Assembly (NCBI RefSeq): GCF_000168295.1
Contig: NZ_AAQJ02000001.1
Coordinates: forward strand, 399,001 to 463,000
Origin: Rickettsiella grylli
GTDB taxonomy: Bacteria > Pseudomonadota > Gammaproteobacteria > Diplorickettsiales > Diplorickettsiaceae
Direction: 5' to 3'
DNA: 64,000 nt
The position numbers were made by a program, and so were the translations under genes. Shown one piece after another: positions 49,136 to 59,015 of this stretch (position 1 is the first letter of the stretch; each line of letters begins with the position of its first letter). The notes below the pieces were generated by a model, which was given only the letters and a program-made list of their open reading frames with translations, searched no databases and was not told where the DNA came from.

Positions 49136-49526
49136 ATGGTTATTGAGTGGGATGTTTATTTTAAATCTGGCCGCTTGTGCGAGTTATCACATAAAGACAA
49201 CACACTATCCATCACAAGAAACTCGATTAGAGAATGAGGGTCGTGTTATTGATGATTCCCTTGCTCAGGTTATGGGAAATACAGATCAATATAAGTTGAA
49301 AAATTTAATAGCAACAGCCAAACCCACACAAATGACAGGCTGGCAGAGTGAGTCCACAAATGTTCGTTTTGTTTTTGTCAGTAAAAAAATTTTTGTTAAT
49401 CCAGAAGGACAGGGTTGCCGAGATTATCAAATAAAATTAATTCGAGGTCTTTTTAGACAGACTTCTTCATTTAATTATACCGCATGTAGGAATAGTGAAG
49501 GGAAGTGGCACGTTTTTCGACATTAG
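49116..49526 (+). CDS. Surface lipoprotein related to the RT0821/Lpp0805 17-kDa antigen family
   Basis: A 136-aa predicted lipoprotein: hydrophobic signal residues 4-20, lipobox LAAC with Cys21. The C-terminal CRDYQIKLIRGLFRQTSSF and TACRNSEGKWHVF follow the pattern of the RT0821/Lpp0805 family (CREYQ...TACRxxDGxW) known in Rickettsia and Legionella surface antigens. The N-terminal glycine-zipper region seen in many members is missing here. Start overlaps alr by 20 bp. Confidence 0.65.
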   Translation: MMQKIIKWLLSGMFILNLAACASYHIKTTHYPSQETRLENEGRVIDDSLAQVMGNTDQYKLKNLIATAKPTQMTGWQSESTNVRFVFVSKKIFVNPEGQGCRDYQIKLIRGLFRQTSSFNYTACRNSEGKWHVFRH

Positions 49527-49563
49527 CGTTGTTTAATAGATTGCTGTGTTGAAAACAGAGAAA

Positions 49564-50151
49564 CTAATTCATTGAACGAAAGTAAATTTGTTTTTCGGTG
49601 ATGATGGCATTAAGAGGGACGTCCCAGCTTTTGTCAGTGAAGTTGGTTAATTTTTGCCATTCATAGGCAAGTCCTAGTAAAAAGGGACGAGAGGGTCTTG
49701 GCGGGTGTAATAAAAAAGAAAAACTTTTGTCATAAAAACCTGCGCCTCTACCGAGACGTTGACCTTTTTCAGTAAAACCTAATAGAGGAACGAAGACTAA
49801 ATCGATAGCCGCCGCTGCAATACAGGTCGTGCGCGATAAGGGAGGCTCGGGAATATTAAACTGGTTTTTTTTTAAGAGCGTATCGATTTCAAAAGAACAA
49901 AATATTAATTGCTCACCCTGGACGACGGGCAAATAACATTTTTTTTTATGTTGCCACGCGTTATGAATGAGTGCTGAGGGATCAATTTCGTTATGAATAG
50001 CGTGATAACTTGCAATGGTTTGGCTTTGGAAAAATAATGGATGACGGCTTAATTTTTCAACAAGTAGAGCAGAGGCTATTTTTTGATCATCGGACGAAAT
50101 TTTGGCGCGTTGTTGTTGTAATTTTTTACGAGATAATTGACGATTATTCAT
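49564..50151 (-). CDS. ygfA: 5-formyltetrahydrofolate cyclo-ligase
   Basis: ATP-dependent conversion of 5-formyl-THF to 5,10-methenyl-THF. The family motif DLVFVPLLGFTEKGQRLGRGAGFYDKSF is present (split here as VFVPLLGFTEKGQRLGRG and AGFYDKSF). 195 aa. In other gammaproteobacteria the 6S RNA gene lies just upstream in the same direction, as it does here. Confidence 0.92.
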   Translation of the reverse strand: MNNRQLSRKKLQQQRAKISSDDQKIASALLVEKLSRHPLFFQSQTIASYHAIHNEIDPSALIHNAWQHKKKCYLPVVQGEQLIFCSFEIDTLLKKNQFNIPEPPLSRTTCIAAAAIDLVFVPLLGFTEKGQRLGRGAGFYDKSFSFLLHPPRPSRPFLLGLAYEWQKLTNFTDKSWDVPLNAIITEKQIYFRSMN

Positions 50152-50171
50152 ACAGTATCATACGTGATTAA

Positions 50172-50340
50172 ATGATCTAGCCCAGCCTTATTTCCTGATC
50201 CAACGATCCAGGTGGATTTAAGTCTATCTACTTCAGGCTTCTTGCTCACGAGAAGGCAAGCGTGCACACGGTAAATAAATCAAATTATCCCTCGATATAA
50301 AAGTATCGATCGGAAAACGATTGGCTGAGCCAGATACGTG
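50172..50340 (-). ncRNA. ssrS: 6S RNA
   Basis: Regulatory RNA that mimics an open promoter and sequesters RNA polymerase with the housekeeping sigma factor. The ends ATCTGGCTCAGCC and GGCTGGGCTAGAT pair over 13 positions (two G-U), an AGAAGCCT follows the apical hairpin, and CACCTGGATC/GGATCAGG forms the 3'-side hairpin, at the places where E. coli 6S has AGAAGCCT and CACCTTGAACC/GGGTTCAAGG. The 161-base core, a TATACT -10 box at 50344-50349, and the ygfA-linked position all agree. End points are approximate. Confidence 0.85.
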
Positions 50341-50503
50341 AATAGTATAATCTATTTTTAATTTCAAGCTACTCTGTTATGAAATGGATAGCGTAAGAAA
50401 ATAGTGCGTTATTCGATTTAATTTATTTTTAAGATTTGCTTCTCTATATTAACACCACTTAGAATGGTAATATTATTAGGATCTTCTTCATAAGAGTACG
50501 CTT

Positions 50504-51082
50504 ATGCAAACTCAGTCAAAAACTCCTGCTTTCGATGATTTTTACCATTTATTGACTCAAGCTGAAGTGGTGACTTCTCCGGCAGAAATACATGGCATGT
50601 TGTGCGGGTTTGTCTGTGTAGGCCCTAAACTGAATGGTGGCTTCTTAATCGATATTTTGCTCAAGCGCTTGGGTAATCGTCCACCTTTTATGTTGGGTTC
50701 GCAGGACGCTATTGTCAGTTTATATGATGCGGCGTGCCGTCAATTAAGCGGCTTGCAAACGTTTCAATTGTTATTACCGAATGCGCAACATCAGTTAGAA
50801 GAACGAGCTGAAGCGTTAAGTTTATGGTGTCAAGGTTTTTTATATGGGTTAGGTTTAGGTGGGAGTACGATTGAAGACGAAACACCCGATGTCATACATG
50901 AAGCGTTGTATTGTATTGCTGAGATTGCCAAACTGAATATGAATCATTTAGAAATCATGGAGCTCAATAAGTTGGCTTATGATGAAGCTATCGAGTTTAT
51001 TACCCATGCTATCCCTTTAATTTATGAAGAATTAACCTATTATTCCCTCGAAGGAAGTACGGATTCAATGTATCTTCATTAG
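50504..51082 (+). CDS. ygfB: UPF0149 family protein YgfB
   Basis: A 192-aa acidic protein of the YecA/YgfB family: AEIHGMLCGFVC near residue 30 and WCQGFLYGLGLGG near residue 112 are the two conserved helices. In Pseudomonas YgfB represses alpA expression; its role elsewhere is unclear. It leads the ygfB-pepP-ubiH cluster as in E. coli. Confidence 0.92.
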   Translation: MQTQSKTPAFDDFYHLLTQAEVVTSPAEIHGMLCGFVCVGPKLNGGFLIDILLKRLGNRPPFMLGSQDAIVSLYDAACRQLSGLQTFQLLLPNAQHQLEERAEALSLWCQGFLYGLGLGGSTIEDETPDVIHEALYCIAEIAKLNMNHLEIMELNKLAYDEAIEFITHAIPLIYEELTYYSLEGSTDSMYLH

Positions 51083-51105
51083 TAGAAAGGCGAAAGTCAT
51101 GATTT

Positions 51106-52398
51106 ATGTTTAATCTTTTGGAATTGCGACATCGGCGCCAGCAATTGGTCTCTCAATTAAAACAGGATGAGCTTATTTTTTTAACGGCAGCATCACAATG
51201 TATCCGTAATGGCGATGTGTTTTATGCCTATCGTCAAAACAGCGATTTTTACTATTTGACTGCATTTCCTGAACCTGAAGCGATCGCCTTATTGACTCCC
51301 AGAGGGAAATTTATATTATTCAATCGGAAAGAAGACCAGGCCGTCGCGATGTGGGAGGGTGAACGTATTGGTCAACGACGTGCATGTAAAGAATATGGTG
51401 CAGACGACGCTTTTTCGATTGACGCGCTTGAAACGAATTTGGTCGAATACGTAAAAGGAGCGCGTGTTTGCTATTACCTGGGTGATGAAAAAAACAACAC
51501 GCGTATTGTCAAACGAATTAATAAATTGCTCATGCGTTTAAAAAAAACACCGCTCGAATACGCTAAAAAATTAGTGGATAACCTGCATGAAATGCGACTT
51601 AAAAAAAGCCCAACAGAATTAGAACAGTTACGCCAAGCGGCTTATATTTCCAGCAAAGCGCATCAGCGAGCCATGCAAGCGTGCCGGCCTGGCTTATATG
51701 AATATCAATTAGAAGCCGAATTACTCTATGCCTTTTACCAGCAAGGAAGTCAAGCCTTGGCGTATCCTAATATTGTTGCAGGTGGTGCCAATGCATGCAT
51801 TTTACACTATACGAAAAACCACGCACCGTTAAAATCGGGTGATTTAGTCTTAATTGATGCGGGGTGTGAATATAATTGTTATGCTTCCGATATAACGCGA
51901 ACTTTTCCTGTTAATGGTCGGTTTAATTCAGAACAAAAGGCCGTTTATCAAGTCATATTCGACGTTCAGCGTGCTATTATTGCGTTAATAAAACCAGGCG
52001 TTGGTTGGAACCAACTGCAACGATGCTGCGTGGAGTGGATCACGCAAGGGTTAGTAGATTTAGGTTTATTAAAAGGAACGATTAATGCACTGATTCAGAA
52101 GAAAAGTTATCACAAATTTTATATGCACGGATGCAGTCATTGGTTAGGTTTGGACGTTCATGACGTGGGTGAATATCGAGTAGGAAAAAAATGGCGGCCT
52201 TTAGAGCCCAATATGGTATTGACTGTAGAGCCAGGAATCTACATTAGACCCGATGAAAATGTGGATAAAAAATGGTGGAATATTGGCATTCGTATTGAAG
52301 ACGATGTCAGAGTAACCCATGAGGGTTGTGAAGTATTAACCGCACACGCACCAAAAACGATAAGTGATATTGAAGCACTAATGCGAGCCTCTTTATGA
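51106..52398 (+). CDS. pepP: Xaa-Pro aminopeptidase PepP
   Basis: Manganese peptidase that removes N-terminal residues before proline. The M24 'pita-bread' C-terminal domain has the metal ligands: Asp in LIDAGCEYNCYASDITRTF (two Asp), His in MHGCSHWLGLDVHD, Glu in VEPGIYI and Glu in GIRIEDDVRV. 430 aa. It overlaps ubiH by 4 bp. Confidence 0.95.
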   Translation: MFNLLELRHRRQQLVSQLKQDELIFLTAASQCIRNGDVFYAYRQNSDFYYLTAFPEPEAIALLTPRGKFILFNRKEDQAVAMWEGERIGQRRACKEYGADDAFSIDALETNLVEYVKGARVCYYLGDEKNNTRIVKRINKLLMRLKKTPLEYAKKLVDNLHEMRLKKSPTELEQLRQAAYISSKAHQRAMQACRPGLYEYQLEAELLYAFYQQGSQALAYPNIVAGGANACILHYTKNHAPLKSGDLVLIDAGCEYNCYASDITRTFPVNGRFNSEQKAVYQVIFDVQRAIIALIKPGVGWNQLQRCCVEWITQGLVDLGLLKGTINALIQKKSYHKFYMHGCSHWLGLDVHDVGEYRVGKKWRPLEPNMVLTVEPGIYIRPDENVDKKWWNIGIRIEDDVRVTHEGCEVLTAHAPKTISDIEALMRASL

Positions 52399-53669
52399 AG
52401 CCAGAGTATGATATCCTCATTGTGGGTGCGGGGATTGTTGGAAGTAGTCTCGCGTTAGCGCTATCGGCGTTACCTTTACGAATCGGTTTAATTGAACAAT
52501 TCCCGTTTAACTCCTTAGAAGAAACATTATCATTACCCAGTAAACCAATCGCGTTAAATTTGGCGAGTCTGCGTATTTTAAAAGCATTAAAGGTGTGGCC
52601 AGCTTTAGAACCTTATGCCAATCCCATTTTTCGTGTTAAGGTTTCACAGCAGGGTTATTTTGGTCAACTGAAAATAAGCGCAGAGGAATTAGGTGTTCCA
52701 CAATTAGGTGCGGTTATTCCTGCTGCTCGTTTGGGTATGGAGTTAATAAAAGCCTTATGTCGTTTAAAAGCACCCCATAGAGCACAAGGAAGTTTAGATC
52801 TTTATAATCCAGCAACCTGCGTGTCGATTCATAAACCAAAAACCCATTGGCAGGTTGTATTGCAAACATTTCAAAATGAAAAAAAGACGATTCATGCCCG
52901 TTTAATTATCGCCGCGGATGGTACTGATTCTACCGTTCGCACGTTATTAAAAATTGGTTTGAAAATGAATTCTACCGTTGAAAGGGCGTTGATGACGTTC
53001 ATTGAGAGTAGTCGACATCATCAACATCATGCGTATCAGCGATTTACACAGGAAGGTATTATCGCTTGTTTGCCTTTACGCGAGAATAAAATCGGTTTAG
53101 TGTGGACATCGGAACAACAAACAATTGAAACATTACAAAATTTAATGGAATCAGAATTTTTGGAACGAGTGCAACAGCATTTTTCTTATCGTTTTGGCAA
53201 ACTATTGAATTATAGTAAACCGCAGATTTATTCATTAAAAAAAGGTGTTTCTGAATGTCAGGCGCAAGCAGGTTTGCTATTATTAGGAAATGCTGCACAT
53301 ACCTTACTTCCTATTGCGGCACAAGGTTTAAATTTAGGTTTGTACGATATGGCTGAGTGTGTAGACGTGATCACAAACGCGCTGAAAGCCAATACCGACC
53401 TGGGAGATAAACATGTGGCCCACGCCTATCTCCAAGCGCGCGTATCGTCGCAACAGCATATTATTCGATTGACCGAGCGATTGAAGCGTTTACAGCCTCG
53501 TTTTGGCCCGTTGACTTTTATTTATAATAATGGTCTATTAACAATGGATTTAATTCCACGCGCAAAACGAAATTTATCGCATCGTTTAATGGGTACACAT
53601 GGTCGACTTCCTCGCTTGGTTCGCGGCTTAACGTTACAACAAGAAGAATATGAGTATGCCAAAATTTAA
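52395..53669 (+). CDS. ubiH: Ubiquinone biosynthesis FAD monooxygenase UbiH
   Basis: 2-octaprenyl-6-methoxyphenol hydroxylase family, acting on the ubiquinone ring at the inner membrane. It has the FAD-binding GAGIVGSSLALAL at the N-terminus, the middle AADGTDSTVR and the GNAAHTLLPIAAQGLNLGL flavin motif. UbiH is assigned by position after pepP; UbiF/UbiI are the sequence alternatives. It overlaps the malic enzyme gene by 20 bp. Confidence 0.88.
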   Translation: MKPEYDILIVGAGIVGSSLALALSALPLRIGLIEQFPFNSLEETLSLPSKPIALNLASLRILKALKVWPALEPYANPIFRVKVSQQGYFGQLKISAEELGVPQLGAVIPAARLGMELIKALCRLKAPHRAQGSLDLYNPATCVSIHKPKTHWQVVLQTFQNEKKTIHARLIIAADGTDSTVRTLLKIGLKMNSTVERALMTFIESSRHHQHHAYQRFTQEGIIACLPLRENKIGLVWTSEQQTIETLQNLMESEFLERVQQHFSYRFGKLLNYSKPQIYSLKKGVSECQAQAGLLLLGNAAHTLLPIAAQGLNLGLYDMAECVDVITNALKANTDLGDKHVAHAYLQARVSSQQHIIRLTERLKRLQPRFGPLTFIYNNGLLTMDLIPRAKRNLSHRLMGTHGRLPRLVRGLTLQQEEYEYAKI

Positions 53670-55356
53670 ACCGGTTACGGATCAAAATGAAAACGTTCGT
53701 TTTTTAGAAACAAATGCGTTGGGTTCGACGCTATTAACAACGGCTAAATTAAATAAAGGCACTGCATTTACGGAATCAGAACGACAGGAGTTAGGATTAC
53801 TTGGAAAATTGCCCTATCGTGTCGAAAGTTTACAGCAACAAACGCAACGTGTTTACCAACAATTTTTAAAAAAAGAAGATAATTTAGAAAAGCACCTTTA
53901 TTTACGGTGTTTGCATAATACAAATGAAATATTATTTTATAAATTAGTCAGTCAACATTTAACAGAGATGTTGCCTGTGTTGTATACACCAACTGTTGGA
54001 AAAGCCGTTGAACAATTTAGTCAAGAATTCCAAGAAGCACGTGGTTTATATATTGCTTATCCCGATAACGATCGGATCGATCAAATCCTTGATAATCGTT
54101 TAAATCCAGAAGTGGACATTATTGTGATGACCGATGGAGAGGGTGTATTAGGTTTAGGTGATCAAGGTATCGGAGGAATGGGCATTTGTATCGCAAAATT
54201 AATCGTTTATGTTCTCTGTGCGGGGATTAATCCCAACCGGTTATTGCCAATACAAATCGATGTGGGAACGAACAATGAACAATTGCTGAATGATCCCCTC
54301 TATTTGGGTTGGCGTCATCCCCGCGTATCAGGTCAACAATATGATGATATGATAGCGCGTGTTGTTTCTGCAATACAACGAAAATTACCTCGTGCTTATT
54401 TGCATTGGGAAGATTTTGGTCGTGAAAATGCACGACGTAATTTAGAATGCTACCGTGATACGATGTGTACGTTTAATGACGATATGCAAGGGACAGGCGC
54501 AGTGACCTTAGTTGCACTGTTGTCGGCTATTCGGCGCACTAAAGTTCCTTTAACTGAACAACGCATTGTTATTGTGGGGGCAGGTACGGCTGGAACAGGG
54601 ATTGCCGATCAATTATGTGCGGGTATGCTACGACAAGGTTTATCGAGAGATGAGGCGTTATCACGATTTTATTTGGTAGGGCGGCATGGCTTGATACAAG
54701 ATTCGACACCGAATCTAACAGCTTTTCAAAAACCTTATGCCCAACGATTGATGAATAAAACCGAGGCGACGTGGCAGCTCTATGATGTTGTGCAAAAATT
54801 TAAACCCACGGTATTAATCGGTAGTTCGGGTCAAGGCGGAATTTTTACGGAAGCTATCGTTAAAACGATGGCAAGTCAGGTTGAATATCCAATCATTTTT
54901 CCATTGTCAAATCCGACAGAAAAATCAGAAGCAACACCCGATGATTTGTTCAATTGGACAGAGGGACGTGCACTGATTGCGACGGGAAGCCCTTTTGGTC
55001 AAGTTTATTATAAAGGTGAAAAAATACCGATTGCACAATGTAATAATGCGCTGATTTATCCAGGGATTGGTTTGGGTGTCGTTACTGCACAAGCAACTCG
55101 TCTCAGTGATGGCATGATTTGGGAAGCCTGCAACGCTTTAAGCCATTTTACCCAAACATCATCGTCGAAAAAGGCATTATTACCTCATTTTGAAGACATA
55201 CAAGCCATGAGTCGCTGTATCGCTTTAGCGGTAGCTGCACAAGCACGTCGAGAAGGTTTAGCACAAGTTCCAGACTCCATTGATTTGACCCAAGAAATGG
55301 ATAGGCAATTTTGGAAGCCCGAATACCTGCCTTATCGTTATTCCAAATCGCTATGA
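53650..55356 (+). CDS. maeA: NAD-dependent malic enzyme
   Basis: Oxidative decarboxylation of malate to pyruvate. The 568-aa protein follows E. coli MaeA closely: YTPTVGKAVEQFS, TDGEGVLGLGDQGIGGMGI, DVGTNNEQLLNDPLY, FNDDMQGTGAVT and the NAD fold GAGTAGTGIADQL are present. NAD rather than NADP use is inferred from similarity. It is wedged between ubiH and ubiI, overlapping both (20 bp and 4 bp), which is not the enterobacterial order. The start may be the first ATG (53650) or the second (53656). Confidence 0.93.
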   Translation: MSMPKFKPVTDQNENVRFLETNALGSTLLTTAKLNKGTAFTESERQELGLLGKLPYRVESLQQQTQRVYQQFLKKEDNLEKHLYLRCLHNTNEILFYKLVSQHLTEMLPVLYTPTVGKAVEQFSQEFQEARGLYIAYPDNDRIDQILDNRLNPEVDIIVMTDGEGVLGLGDQGIGGMGICIAKLIVYVLCAGINPNRLLPIQIDVGTNNEQLLNDPLYLGWRHPRVSGQQYDDMIARVVSAIQRKLPRAYLHWEDFGRENARRNLECYRDTMCTFNDDMQGTGAVTLVALLSAIRRTKVPLTEQRIVIVGAGTAGTGIADQLCAGMLRQGLSRDEALSRFYLVGRHGLIQDSTPNLTAFQKPYAQRLMNKTEATWQLYDVVQKFKPTVLIGSSGQGGIFTEAIVKTMASQVEYPIIFPLSNPTEKSEATPDDLFNWTEGRALIATGSPFGQVYYKGEKIPIAQCNNALIYPGIGLGVVTAQATRLSDGMIWEACNALSHFTQTSSSKKALLPHFEDIQAMSRCIALAVAAQARREGLAQVPDSIDLTQEMDRQFWKPEYLPYRYSKSL

Positions 55357-56552
55357 CATTGAAAACCATACCAACGGATTTTGATATTGTTATTGTTGGT
55401 GGTGGCATTATGGGCTTAACGCTGGCGTGTCATTTAATAGAAAAGGATTTAAAGATTGCGATTATCAATAAAGAGACGATCGCGCAATCTTCTAATCCGC
55501 TTACTTCCAAACTTCGTACGATTGCGTTGACGTTGGCGTCTTGTTCCTATTTAAAAGCATTGAAGGTGTGGCAGCGATTTAACGAAAAGCAATATGCGCC
55601 CTTTCGATGCATGGAAGTCTGGGAAGCCAGCCAATCTTCTCAACTTTTTGTGGATAGTGCGGACATAGGCGAACCGAGTTTAGGTTATATTGTTAAGAAC
55701 GATGATTTAAAACATGCCTTATATGCACAAGCGAAAACGGATCCCGAATTAACGTGGATTACAAAAGATGCCTTATTTGAAATGCACGTGGAAGAAAATC
55801 ACATTGATATCAACTTAATCTCTGGATTAAAACTACGGACGCGCTTATTGGTGGGTGCCGATGGTGATCAATCTAAAGTGAGGCAATTAGCCGGTTTTTA
55901 TAGTAAAGCGACCGATTATCAACAGCGAGCGCTTATTGCGACCGTGAAAAATGAATGGGCGCATGAAAATATGGCGCGACAAATTTTTTTAGAAAAAGGT
56001 TCTTTAGCTTTTTTGCCCTTAAAAAATCCGTTTATGTGCTCTATTGTTTGGTCGAGTGATCCCGTTAACGTGCGTCATTTAGAGACAATAGATGATGATC
56101 TTTTTTGCAGCGAATTAACACAGGCCATCGAACAGCGTTTAGGTCAAGTGATATCGACAAGTCCGCGTTTAAGTTATCCATTAAAAATTCAAGAGGTCGA
56201 GCGGTACGTTAAACCCCGTATTGCATTAATCGGTGATTGTGCACATATCATTCATCCCTTAGCGGGCCAAGGTGCTAATTTAGGATTGGCCGATGTACAG
56301 TGTTTGGCGCGCGTCGTCGTAGAGGCCAAACAGAAAGGTCGTTCAATCAGTGCGCTGCATACGTTACGTCGCTATGAAAGAGAGCGTCGTTTTCATAATC
56401 GACTGATGATGGGAAGTGTCGATGCTATTAAATATTTATTTTTATCTACGCATCCTGTTTTACAGAAAACACGCCAGTATGGATTAACGATGATTAATCG
56501 CACAACGTGTTTGAAAAATGTGATTGCTCGATATGCGATGGGGTCATTTTAA
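55353..56552 (+). CDS. ubiI: FAD-dependent ubiquinone hydroxylase UbiI-like
   Basis: A second UbiH/UbiI/UbiF-type monooxygenase of 399 aa with IVIVGGGIMGLTLACHL (FAD), VGADGDQSKVRQLAG and the IGDCAHIIHPLAGQGANLG flavin motif. The frame is open upstream to 55311 but the ATG at 55353 overlaps the malic enzyme stop (ATGA) and gives a normal N-terminus. UbiI (C5 hydroxylase) is chosen by its place near ubiH; UbiF is possible. Confidence 0.85.
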   Translation: MTLKTIPTDFDIVIVGGGIMGLTLACHLIEKDLKIAIINKETIAQSSNPLTSKLRTIALTLASCSYLKALKVWQRFNEKQYAPFRCMEVWEASQSSQLFVDSADIGEPSLGYIVKNDDLKHALYAQAKTDPELTWITKDALFEMHVEENHIDINLISGLKLRTRLLVGADGDQSKVRQLAGFYSKATDYQQRALIATVKNEWAHENMARQIFLEKGSLAFLPLKNPFMCSIVWSSDPVNVRHLETIDDDLFCSELTQAIEQRLGQVISTSPRLSYPLKIQEVERYVKPRIALIGDCAHIIHPLAGQGANLGLADVQCLARVVVEAKQKGRSISALHTLRRYERERRFHNRLMMGSVDAIKYLFLSTHPVLQKTRQYGLTMINRTTCLKNVIARYAMGSF

Positions 56553-56567
56553 CGCTTAAGAAATGTG

Positions 56568-56990
56568 CTAAGTTCTCATAGCACGAGAAGTTGTAGGCTG
56601 AAGTGTTTCTTGAGAAAGCATGTTAAATATTTCATCGATCCGTTTGAGTCGGATTTTTAATTCTTTTATCGACGTTATTGATTGATGTGGCTGTTTACGA
56701 AAAAAAATGCCGGTTTGCTGGCGAGGTTCGGGACCTATAAGCTTTTTTATCTCATAAAATTGTTTCATCACTTGCGCTAATAAAATATCCGACGTTGTAT
56801 TTTTGTTTTCAATACATCGGTTAATTATTTTTCTATTTGATACAATAAACGCTGTTATTTTTTTCTGTGTTTCGATTTTTTGTACGTGAGTGCACTTTCT
56901 TGAGTACGCGTGCATTTCAATTTTTTCTTTGAGTTGTCGAGCCGTTTCAAATGCAGCGTCTAATTCTGTTTGCGATGGTACAATGGCCAT
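56568..56990 (-). CDS. Hypothetical helical protein
   Basis: A 140-aa basic, largely helical protein with no membrane segment or known motif; residues about 10-80 look coiled-coil. It is convergent with ubiI and divergent from gmhB; a short GTGCTA/TAGCAC hairpin lies across its stop codon end (56563-56582). Not recognised. Confidence 0.55.
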   Translation of the reverse strand: MAIVPSQTELDAAFETARQLKEKIEMHAYSRKCTHVQKIETQKKITAFIVSNRKIINRCIENKNTTSDILLAQVMKQFYEIKKLIGPEPRQQTGIFFRKQPHQSITSIKELKIRLKRIDEIFNMLSQETLQPTTSRAMRT

Positions 56991-57070
56991 GGAAAATATA
57001 CTGTAAAATGGGTGAAAACAATGAAAGTATAAGTCTTCTAGATTAAGAAAGACTTAAAAGGAGATAAAAA

Positions 57071-57634
57071 ATGGCTAAAAATAGAGCATTTATTATTCTG
57101 GATCGGGATGGTGTCATCAATGTTGAATCGAAAAATTACATTAAAACACCTGAAGAATGGTTGCCACTTCCAGGTAGTTTAGAGGCTATTGGGTTATTGA
57201 GCCAGACAGGTTATACGGTTGTTGTGGCAACAAATCAAGCGGGTGTGGGGCGTGGTCTTTACACCGAAATTGATTTAGCGAATATTCATCAAAAAATGCA
57301 GGATAGTCTCAAGCAATTTGGTGGCAAGATAGACCAAATTTTTTATTGCCCTCATCATCCGGATACGGCATGCCACTGTAGAAAACCAGAGAGCGGTCTA
57401 TTTGAACAAATCGCTGATTATTATCAAATGGATTTAACGGGTATTCATTCGATTGGTGATTCATTACGGGATATTCAAGCGGCTCGTAAAGTAGGTTGCC
57501 AACCCAGCTTAGTTTTAACCGGCAATGGTGAAAAAACCTTATTAAATAATCAAGAATTAGTGAATGAAATTCCTATTTTTTCTGATTTAAAATGCGCAGT
57601 GGAAACGTTATTACAGGAAAAACAGCATGTCTAA
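57071..57634 (+). CDS. gmhB: D-glycero-D-manno-heptose 1,7-bisphosphate 7-phosphatase
   Basis: HAD phosphatase for LPS core heptose synthesis. The nucleophile motif ILDRDGVIN carries Asp11 and Asp13, ATNQAGVGRG gives motif II, and the zinc-binding loop has Cys and His in CPHHPDTACHCRKP. 187 aa, AAAGGAG upstream. It overlaps radA by 8 bp. Confidence 0.93.
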   Translation: MAKNRAFIILDRDGVINVESKNYIKTPEEWLPLPGSLEAIGLLSQTGYTVVVATNQAGVGRGLYTEIDLANIHQKMQDSLKQFGGKIDQIFYCPHHPDTACHCRKPESGLFEQIADYYQMDLTGIHSIGDSLRDIQAARKVGCQPSLVLTGNGEKTLLNNQELVNEIPIFSDLKCAVETLLQEKQHV

Positions 57635-59015
57635 GCCCAAACGTATTTATCAATGTCAATCCTGTGGCGGACAGTTTTTACAATGGTCCGGTCAATGTTT
57701 GGAATGTAGGGCATGGAACAGTTTGGTAGAGGAGTATGTAACACCACAATCGTTTATTTCATCACGTTCAAAAAGTTATGCATCTGCGAATACAAAAATA
57801 GTGGATTTAAAAAGTATTCAGTTAACTCAAATAGAACGGTTTTCTTCAACGATTACAGAGCTTGACCGGGTTTTAGGGGGTGGAATCGTTCCTGGTTCAG
57901 TCATCTTAATGGGAGGAGATCCCGGGATAGGAAAATCAACGTTGTTATTGCAAAGTCTTTGCCAATTAAGTGAACACCATGCTGTACTTTACATAACCGG
58001 GGAAGAATCTCTTCAGCAAGTGGCTTTACGCGCACAACGTTTAGGGTTACCCTACAAGAAAATTCGATTATTGGCTGAAACCCAAATTGAAAACATTTTA
58101 AGACATATTTCAGAAGAAAAACCGCATGTTTTAGTGATTGATTCGATACAAACCATGCATACTGATTTACTTCAGTCAGCACCGGGTGCGGTGGGCCAAG
58201 TTCGAGAAAGTGCGCTGCAATTGACGCGTTTAGCGAAACAAACCGGTATTGCTTTATTTTTAGTGGGACATGTGACGAAAGATGGTGTCCTTGCAGGCCC
58301 TCGTGTTTTAGAGCATATGGTGGATACGGTTTTATATTTTGAAGGGGAGACAGATAGCCGGCATCGGTTAATACGTTCCGTTAAAAATCGTTTTGGTGCA
58401 GTCAATGAACTCGGCGTCTTTGCAATGACAGACAAAGGGTTACGTGAAGTCAGTAATCCTTCTGCTATGCTATTATCACGGTCAAGTTTACTGGTTTCAG
58501 GGAGTTTAGTGACGGCAGCTTGGCAAGGTAGTCGTCCTTTATTGGTCGAAGTGCAAGCCTTAGTGGATAATAGTCATCTGGGTAATCCCCGCCGAATCAC
58601 GGTCGGTTTAGAGAATAATCGTTTAGCATTGTTATTAGCCGTGTTACATCGGCATGCCCGTATTATGACCTCTGATCAAGATGTTTTTATTAATGTGGTA
58701 GGCGGTGTCCGTCTATTAGAAACGAGTGCGGATTTACCAGTTTTATTGGCTGTGCTATCCAGTTTACGCGACAAACCTTTTCCGGACGATTGTTTGGTAT
58801 TTGGTGAAATAGGTTTATCTGGTGAAATTCGTCCAGTCCCTTACGGACAAGAGCGTCTACGAGATGCATTAAAACACGGTTTTAAATCAGCAATTATTCC
58901 TAAAGCCAATAAGAGTAAAACCGAGAGAGAAGGAATGACACTATTTCCAGTTGAACAATTGACCGAAGCTATCGCTATTGTACGTCAAATGGATCCCGTA
59001 AAGACATTAACGTAA
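57627..59015 (+). CDS. radA: DNA repair protein RadA
   Basis: RecA-like branch-migration helicase for recombination intermediates. 462 aa with an N-terminal zinc finger (CQSCGG and CLECRAW), Walker A GGDPGIGKSTLL, the RadA signature KNRFGAVNELGVF, and a C-terminal Lon-like domain. Confidence 0.96.
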   Translation: MSKPKRIYQCQSCGGQFLQWSGQCLECRAWNSLVEEYVTPQSFISSRSKSYASANTKIVDLKSIQLTQIERFSSTITELDRVLGGGIVPGSVILMGGDPGIGKSTLLLQSLCQLSEHHAVLYITGEESLQQVALRAQRLGLPYKKIRLLAETQIENILRHISEEKPHVLVIDSIQTMHTDLLQSAPGAVGQVRESALQLTRLAKQTGIALFLVGHVTKDGVLAGPRVLEHMVDTVLYFEGETDSRHRLIRSVKNRFGAVNELGVFAMTDKGLREVSNPSAMLLSRSSLLVSGSLVTAAWQGSRPLLVEVQALVDNSHLGNPRRITVGLENNRLALLLAVLHRHARIMTSDQDVFINVVGGVRLLETSADLPVLLAVLSSLRDKPFPDDCLVFGEIGLSGEIRPVPYGQERLRDALKHGFKSAIIPKANKSKTEREGMTLFPVEQLTEAIAIVRQMDPVKTLT

